A stretch of 64,000 nucleotides of DNA from positions 12,515,001 to 12,579,000 of the forward strand of contig OX359280.1 of assembly GCA_947179155.2 (NCBI GenBank), read 5' to 3'. Source of the DNA: Hedera helix (taxonomy: Eukaryota > Streptophyta > Magnoliopsida > Apiales > Araliaceae). The translations under genes and the position numbers were made by a program. This document shows, one piece after another, positions 58,734 through 64,000 of this stretch. The notes below the pieces were generated by a model that worked only from the letters and a program-made list of their open reading frames with translations, searched no databases and had not been told where the DNA came from. Every line of letters starts with the position of its first letter. Position 1 is the stretch's first letter.

Positions 58734-59606
58734 GCTATCTAGACTACAAAAATGAAAGAAGAAGATGTTTAGAGCACTTTTAAACCTTTGGGTTTTGATT
58801 GCTCTTCTTCTCTCTATTATGCTCTAGCAAATGAACCAACAAGCTTGGCTCAAGTGTGGAGTATCATATATATAGCCACCAACTAACTCCTCATTAGCTT
58901 GCTAATTCACCCATGTTGGTGAAATTAGTGCTTAATTATAATTACTATTGCATTGATTGACTAGTTGATAGACACATGGAATGACTAGGGTTGTTCACCA
59001 ACTATGACAAGGAGTGATTTAGAAGCAACATTGCAAATCAAGCCATCCAAGTGGGTCCCTCAAAAATCTCAGCAAAATGGCTTTTCCAAGCCATTTTCCC
59101 TTTATTTTTAATGCTAAAATGTGCATATATACATCTATATATATATATATATATATATATATTGACCAAAGTTTTGACTTGTATTGGACTTTACATTGGG
59201 CTTGGGAATAACTTCTATTGGGCTCATTCAATTAAATTGTTTGGGCTCAATTGAAATAACACATTGGGCTTATATTAAATAGTCTAGGTTACATTTAATT
59301 AAATCAAGCATTGAGCTTGTTTAATTAATTACATGGGCTAGTAATCAAATTAATTACATGAGCTACTAAGTTAATATCTTTAACCTAGTTTATCAACTTA
59401 TTTGGATTTAAAATATAATCCAATTAGATTTGCTTTAATTAATTATACACTTTGCTTTAATCCTTTAAATATATATACAAGCACATACGTACATTTATTT
59501 AATTATCTAATGCACAATTAATTAATGCGAGAAGTTTAAATTCATTGCTAAATATTTATTAAGTATATTTACAATGACTAATGAAATTCGTGGTCATTAC
59601 AACATT

Positions 59607-61175
59607 TCTTCAATAATTTCTTGGCCTGCATCATCGTCAGACAATAAGATTGTCTTGACGACTTGCTGCCATAAAATACGACCTTAGACTTGTTTGGTGT
59701 CTTAAGGTGTATACACTTCCTCTGACAATCAATTATCGCTCCGTGGTTAAACAACCAATCCATCCCAAGTATTACATCAAACTCCCCCAAACGTATCGGA
59801 ATTAGATTCACATTCAACTTCTGACCCCTGATTTCAGCACAATAATTTTTATATATATACTCTACAAGAATCACTTATTTATTAGCAACTTATATGTTCA
59901 TTGAGTTTTCTAGTTTTTCTCTAGGCAATTCTAACAGTCTAGCGAAATAATCAGACATAAATGAACAGGTAGCACCCGAATCAAACAATACATATGCATT
60001 TATATTATTGATCGGAATAATACCTGACACCACGTCTTTTGACTCCACGACATCTTGCACTGTCATATTAAAAGTCCATGTTGTCGGCTTGTTCTGTGGT
60101 ACCGGTCCCCCGATAGCCAACTTGTTGTTATTGCCCTTGTAGCCGCTACCTCCATCATTCTTCTTTTTAGGACAATAATTTATCATGTGGTTGGAAGCTC
60201 CGCAGGAAAAACATCTCACTTTCTTTTGGAGGGGACAATTTGGAGAAATATGTCCCACTTGGCCATAGTTGTAGCACGTATTCTTGCCTTTCTTGCATTC
60301 CACGAAATGATTCTTTCCACATATATTGCATGCCGTCTTCTTCTAAACATTTTCTTGTTGATTTCCCGAGCTCTTGTCATTGTTGTTGTCCCATTTGCGC
60401 TTGTTGTTATTATTATTACCCCCACTGTTGTTGTTCTTGCTTCCCCCTTCACTTATCTTCTTATTCCTCTCTTGATTATACTTGGTTAACGCATCACTTC
60501 CTCCTTCCGCAATGATTAACTTCTCCAGCAAAGTTGAGAATGAGTCAATCTGCAATACTGCTACCTTGTTGAATATCCAAGGTCTCAATCCATTTTCAAA
60601 CCTTATGGCCTTGCGTTCCTCCGTGTCCACCTGATGCGGAGCCAACCTAGCCAGTTCATTGAATTTTGCCGCGTACTCGGGTACCGACATGTTCTCTTGC
60701 TTCAGTTCTAGAAATTTCACCTCCATCCTACTTTTCATACTCTTCGGGAAATAATTCTCGTCAAATATTTCCTTGAATCGGGTCCAAGACACCACCCCTT
60801 CTCCAGCCCTATTTTGATTAGCCTCCCACCAGAAATTTGTTTTTCCTTTCATCATATAGGTAGCAAAAATCATCTTTTGCTCCTCAGCTACTCACGAAAT
60901 AACGAACGCTTTCTTTATTTCCTTTACCCATGACTGGGCTTCTATCGAGTCTGTCGTTCCCCTAAACTTTGGCGGTCCCACAACTTTAAAGTCCTTGAAA
61001 TTCGCCAACTGATATGGTGGTGGTGGCGGATTTGCTACTACTGGGTGTCGATTTTGCATTACCTCAGCTAGCATGTCGACGAAGTTCTGCATTAGGTCTA
61101 CGTTGTGTCCCCCTAGTCGTTTTTAACTGATTCTTCTACCCCCTGGTTCCTTGGTGGTTGTCTACGTGGCGACAT
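59607..61175 (-). pseudogene. gag: Element G gag and protease, broken
   Basis: ATG at 61175 (MSPRRQPPRNQG), then a frameshift within about 80 bases. The gag capsid domain follows (FKDFKVVGPPKFRGTTDSIE, FWWEANQNRAGEGVVSWTRF, YAAKFNELARLAPHQVDTEE). An asparagine-rich linker comes next, then knuckles (CYNYGQVGHISPNC, with the second Cys replaced by Tyr, and CFSCGASNHMINYC), and the protease LFDSGATCSFMSDYFA near 59960-59990 and FDVILGMDWLFNHGAIIDC. Stops lie near 61112, 60893, 60343 and 59889. The same family protein in A is similar, but A and G differ in sequence throughout and belong to different lineages by LTR. Confidence 0.9.
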
Positions 61176-61667
61176 TTTCTGTTATAAACAAAAATTTACA
61201 TTATTATACTCGTGTCATCTTTTTCATTTTTTTGCTTTGTATCTTAGACAATGTTTAGCTAAAATACAAGTAATTATCTCAATACACATATAAACATAAA
61301 TTTGACCCATTTATATTCATATGCTAAAAAGAATAGTGCATAGCACTTTACATCGTAAGCATACTGCTATAAATGTTTCTATCCCTGAGAAGCTACAAAA
61401 GATAGGATCTGACATATCCTACAACTTCCTAGAGTTGGGATTTACTGACATACTAACCCTCTGATCAAACAAAAGTTGGGTTCTACTGCATCTAATTACA
61501 TACACCTTTAGAAAACAACTAATACTACTGACTGCGCATCCCCCTACGGATCGCATCATCATACTCCTCATCCCTAATGGCCATCCCCACATTCCTGCTT
61601 ATGGTGTGCATAGACTGACCCTCCTCAGCTGGGTAGTAGTGTACCCTGCTTTGAAATCTACCATATG
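61176..61667 (-). mobile_element. Element G leader upstream of gag
   Basis: About 490 bases. Directly upstream of the gag ATG the - strand reads TTTATAACAGAA, a splice-acceptor-like string; element A has TATATTTCAGA at the same place. No primer-binding site is present, so the true 5' LTR junction is beyond the LTR that starts at 61668. Confidence 0.7.
61525..61667 (-). other. Open coding-like segment in element G leader, 5' end cut off
   Basis: The - strand frame is open for 47 codons from the junction at 61667 to a TAG at 61525-61527. It ends with SMHTISRNVGMAIRDEEYDD and AIRRGMRSQ. Composition (Arg, Asp, Glu, Met rich, higher GC than its neighbourhood) looks protein-like. I do not recognise it. 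It could be an upstream exon or ORF of this Tekay-like element, or chance. Confidence 0.35.
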
Positions 61668-62039
61668 TGTAAGACCCCGAATTTTATGAAATATAAAATT
61701 TAATATTTTCTTCATATATTTTTCTGAAACAGTAAGTGGTTAAATCGATAAAGTTAAAAGTTAAGGATGTTATGTGCAAATTTTATTTTGTCGGACAATA
61801 TTCGTTTTGTCGGGGAATATTCGTTTTGTCGGGAAATATTTGGGTCGTACGACGGCGCCGAAATAACTAATTATTGGTGGACCCTACAACGGAATATTTG
61901 TCGGATATAGAAAACGACAGAAGTAACCTTTCTAAATAAAAATAGTCAACAGTGTTAACTGTTAAAATACCGGTGATAAAAGAATAGTAGCATACGGTAA
62001 TTTATGGTATTTTTCTGTAGCACACGGTATTGCACAGTG

Positions 62040-62345
62040 TCTCATATTATTGGTCTGATAATTGACACCGTAACTGTTGCGCATCATTTCATCAATAATT
62101 GTCACTGCATAATATTTTATGTTATCAATTCAATAATTGTTATTACACAGTATTTTGCATTATTGATTCAATAATTATCATTACACTGTATTTTATATCA
62201 TTGAGTCAATAATTGTTGCTGCACTGTTTTTAAAATTATTGAACCTAATAATTGTCACAGTAGCAAATATACTGTAATTTATATTATTAAATTAATAATA
62301 ATCTGTAACGTGTTTATTACATTATTGTTGAATTATTGTTGTAGC
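62040..62345. repeat. ~57-bp degenerate tandem repeats in element I LTR
   Basis: Four to five diverged units built on ATTCAATAATTGTTATTACA and CAGTATTTTGCATTATTG. Confidence 0.75.
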
Positions 62346-62399
62346 ATTATTTTATTTTATATGTTGGACCCACAGGAAGAATAAATAAATAAATAAAAT

Positions 62400-62431
<32 letters not shown>

Positions 62432-63231
62432 AATTAATTAATTTTACTATTTGAAATAGTAACGTGAATAGTAACGTGAATAGTAACATGTGGGACCCAT
62501 ATGGGGCCCACATGAAAATTAAAATGTGAATTTGGTGCTGGCAGCCGACTGCTTTGAAAAGAAAAAAAAAGGGTAGGCAGGCGTGCATCACGTCTGTTGT
62601 TCACCTACCACACGCATAGTACCCTTATTTCTCCTCTAAATAGCTTGCTCAGCTGAATAGAAAAATCACACCTAAAACATAAAAAAAATTTATAAGAATT
62701 TTATGAGTTTTCTCTGAGAATTGTAAGGTTATTTTGAGTGTTTGAAAGCCAAAATGAGTGCAGGAATTTTTCAAGTAAGTCTTTTATTAAAGAGTAGTAA
62801 TTTCATAAATTCCTATTTTTCAGGGTATTCACAAATCTTCCTTTAGAAGACTCTTCCTTGAGAAGATTCATTTTTAAAAGCTTTCTTTGGAAGATTTATT
62901 TTGGAATATTATTTTAAAAACTATGTTAAAGTAGTTATGTTATACTACAAAAATTATGTTAAATATATATAATTTTGATAGTTCATATTATACGAGTTAT
63001 CATACACTTTGAAATTTATATGTGGTAATTACTAATTTTATTATAAATATATAGGTTGATCAACCTCATTTAAATCAATATCCAGTCACGTGTTAAGGTA
63101 AGGGGTATCATTCTTTTCATCACCATAAATGGATATTATTTTCATTCTTACTAGAAGGGATTATCATTCTTTGATTCTCGAAAATAATATCGTTTCTTTC
63201 TTGTACCATTTATTTCCATGTATTAAATTAT

Positions 63232-63480
63232 GGGAATAACCTTACGGCGCGGATTACCGCCTGTTGGTGAATAACATTTTCTATTCATTCCTTATTAATC
63301 TCTGAGAATAACCTTACGGCGCGGATTACCGCATGTTTGGTGAATAACTCTTCGTATTCAAATTGATAGGAATAACCTTACGGCGCGGATTACCGCCTGT
63401 TTGGTGAATAACTCTTCATATTCAAATTGATGGGAATAACCTTACGGCGCGGATTACCGCCTATTGGTGAATAACCCTTT
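63232..63480. repeat. Four-copy 64-72-bp GC-centred repeat in element I LTR
   Basis: Units at 63232, 63304, 63368 and 63432 share GGAATAACCTTACGGCGCGG, then ATTACCGCC and TGGTGAATAAC. The GC-rich core (GCGG ATTA CCGC) can form a short stem and is nearly invariant, while the spacers vary. Confidence 0.9.
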
Positions 63481-64000
63481 TTATTTGTCTCGTGTGGAAA
63501 TAATTTGTCTACACGAATTATCACATGACACTTTTATTCCATATTCGTTTGTAATATCATTTTCTTTCATATTCGTAAGAGATATCATTTTCCTTTATAC
63601 TCATAAAGGATACCATCTTTTTCATCTTTCATTATTCAAACTTACTATGGTAAGGGATATTAATTTCCTTCACCTTTTGTTAATCAAACATGCTACAGTA
63701 AGGAATATTATTTTCTTTCATACTCCTAAATCGAAACTTATTATGGAACTATTGCTTCTATAATTCCTGAAAATATTATATGTTCCATAATAGTTGAACT
63801 TCATTATTTCAACTGAACCTTCCTATTTTCTGAACCTTTCTATCAACCTGTAACCGTTATTCTGAACTGTGAATTTTGAATATTATTTTTAAATTTCACT
63901 CCACATCATGTTGACAATTTGGACATTGTTTGAATCTACACAAAGTAAACTTCTGATACTTATTGTTTATCCTGTTCTTCTATTCATCATTTGTATCACT

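Larger units (their letters stand above)
56115..59601 (-). mobile_element. Solo LTR S, same family as element G LTR
   Basis: 3487 bp. In - sense it starts TGTAATGACCACG at 59601 and ends GGGATCGTCACA at 56115. Target duplication copies are ACCTT (56110-56114) and ACATT (59602-59606), one mismatch. Flanks rejoin as QAKKLLKK...CVGYLAHVVDT of the element G polyprotein. It contains no interior and therefore is a solo LTR. It carries the family's stem-loop (56436-56466), GATC box (56677-56692), AT hairpin array, GC island and 37-base hairpin. Confidence 0.9.
45301..61667 (-). mobile_element. Element G: Tekay-like Ty3/gypsy retrotransposon, 5' LTR outside window
   Basis: The - strand order from right to left is leader, gag, protease, RT, RNase H, integrase, chromodomain-like end, polypurine tract and 3' LTR. 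It is interrupted by solo LTR H (integrase) and solo LTR S (protease/RT junction). Its leader is cut at 61668 by another LTR. All coding parts carry stops, so it is not autonomous. Confidence 0.92.
61668..64000. mobile_element. Element I: start of another LTR, continues past the window
   Basis: TGTAAGACCCCGAATTTTATG begins at 61668 and abruptly interrupts the coding-like segment of G's leader. TGTAAGACCCC-type starts are common for plant Ty3/gypsy LTRs. No coding similarity is seen in 2.3 kb. It has internal repeats at 61790-61845 (CGTTTTGTCGGG twice), 62040-62345 and 63232-63480, and a perfect GATC palindrome AGGTTGATCAACCT at 63053-63066. Orientation is unproven. The CTCTAAATAGC string near 62634 could be a TATA-like site for + transcription. 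Confidence 0.65.

Noticed and set aside
56115..59601. Reading S as the 5' LTR of element G
   Set aside because: Gag and protease continue on its right side, and the flanks rejoin as one polyprotein with a near-exact 5-bp duplication, so S is an insertion within G.
60055..60515. Cysteine- and hydrophobic-rich + frames opposite G's gag
   Set aside because: They are antisense shadows of the asparagine-rich linker and zinc knuckles.

Overview
This window is intergenic DNA from a flowering plant, probably a eudicot. It is AT-rich and made almost entirely of LTR retrotransposons inserted into one another. I found no host gene, rRNA, tRNA or CRISPR array. The species cannot be read from the sequence. 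The plant assignment rests on Ty3/gypsy families known from plants (Tekay/Del-like chromoviruses and Athila), on primer-binding sites matching plant initiator-Met and Asp tRNAs, and on very large LTRs. I use letters for the elements.

Left half (1-43188). Element A is a decayed Tekay-like gag-pol element on the + strand. Its 5' LTR lies before the window, its gag-protease is 33-1485, its RT-RNase H-integrase is 20035-23189, and its 3' LTR starts at 23190. Inside its protease codons sits element C (1486-20029, - strand, target duplication CTGGT), which has 3.9-kb LTRs and a non-coding interior. Inside the left LTR of C sits element N (4872-13364, - strand, duplication TCCTA), a very young Athila derivative. 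Its single 956-codon ORF joins gag and protease directly to the integrase C-terminus. Inside A's 3' LTR sits element B (25778-42552, + strand, duplication TATGA), a deleted Athila-type element. Inside B's gag sits element D (27500-38654, + strand, duplication GTTCT), with 4.5-kb LTRs and a 2.1-kb non-coding interior. A's 3' LTR resumes at 42558 and ends near 43188.

Right half (43189-64000). Element E (- strand, 43189-45300) is another non-coding large-LTR element: part of its interior, its primer-binding site and part of an LTR. Element G (- strand, from 45301) is a second Tekay-like gag-pol element inserted in E's LTR. G is itself broken by solo LTR H (49518-53641) in the integrase and by solo LTR S (56115-59601), a member of G's own family, at the protease/RT junction. 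At 61668 a further LTR (I) begins and runs out of the window.

How the parts relate: A and G would once have encoded all retrotransposition proteins, but both carry many stop codons and are dead. C, D and E carry only the cis signals (LTRs, primer-binding site, polypurine tract) and must have been mobilised in trans. N keeps an open gag-protease frame but lacks RT, RNase H and the integrase core, so it also needed a helper. Beyond ordinary annotation, unrelated-looking LTRs in this window share small structured motifs. These are a CTTGCTGAGC stem-loop, a GATC-centred near-palindrome, a CCGCGCATTGCGCGG palindrome present in both Tekay-like and Athila-like LTRs, and GC-rich perfect palindromes set in AT-rich DNA.
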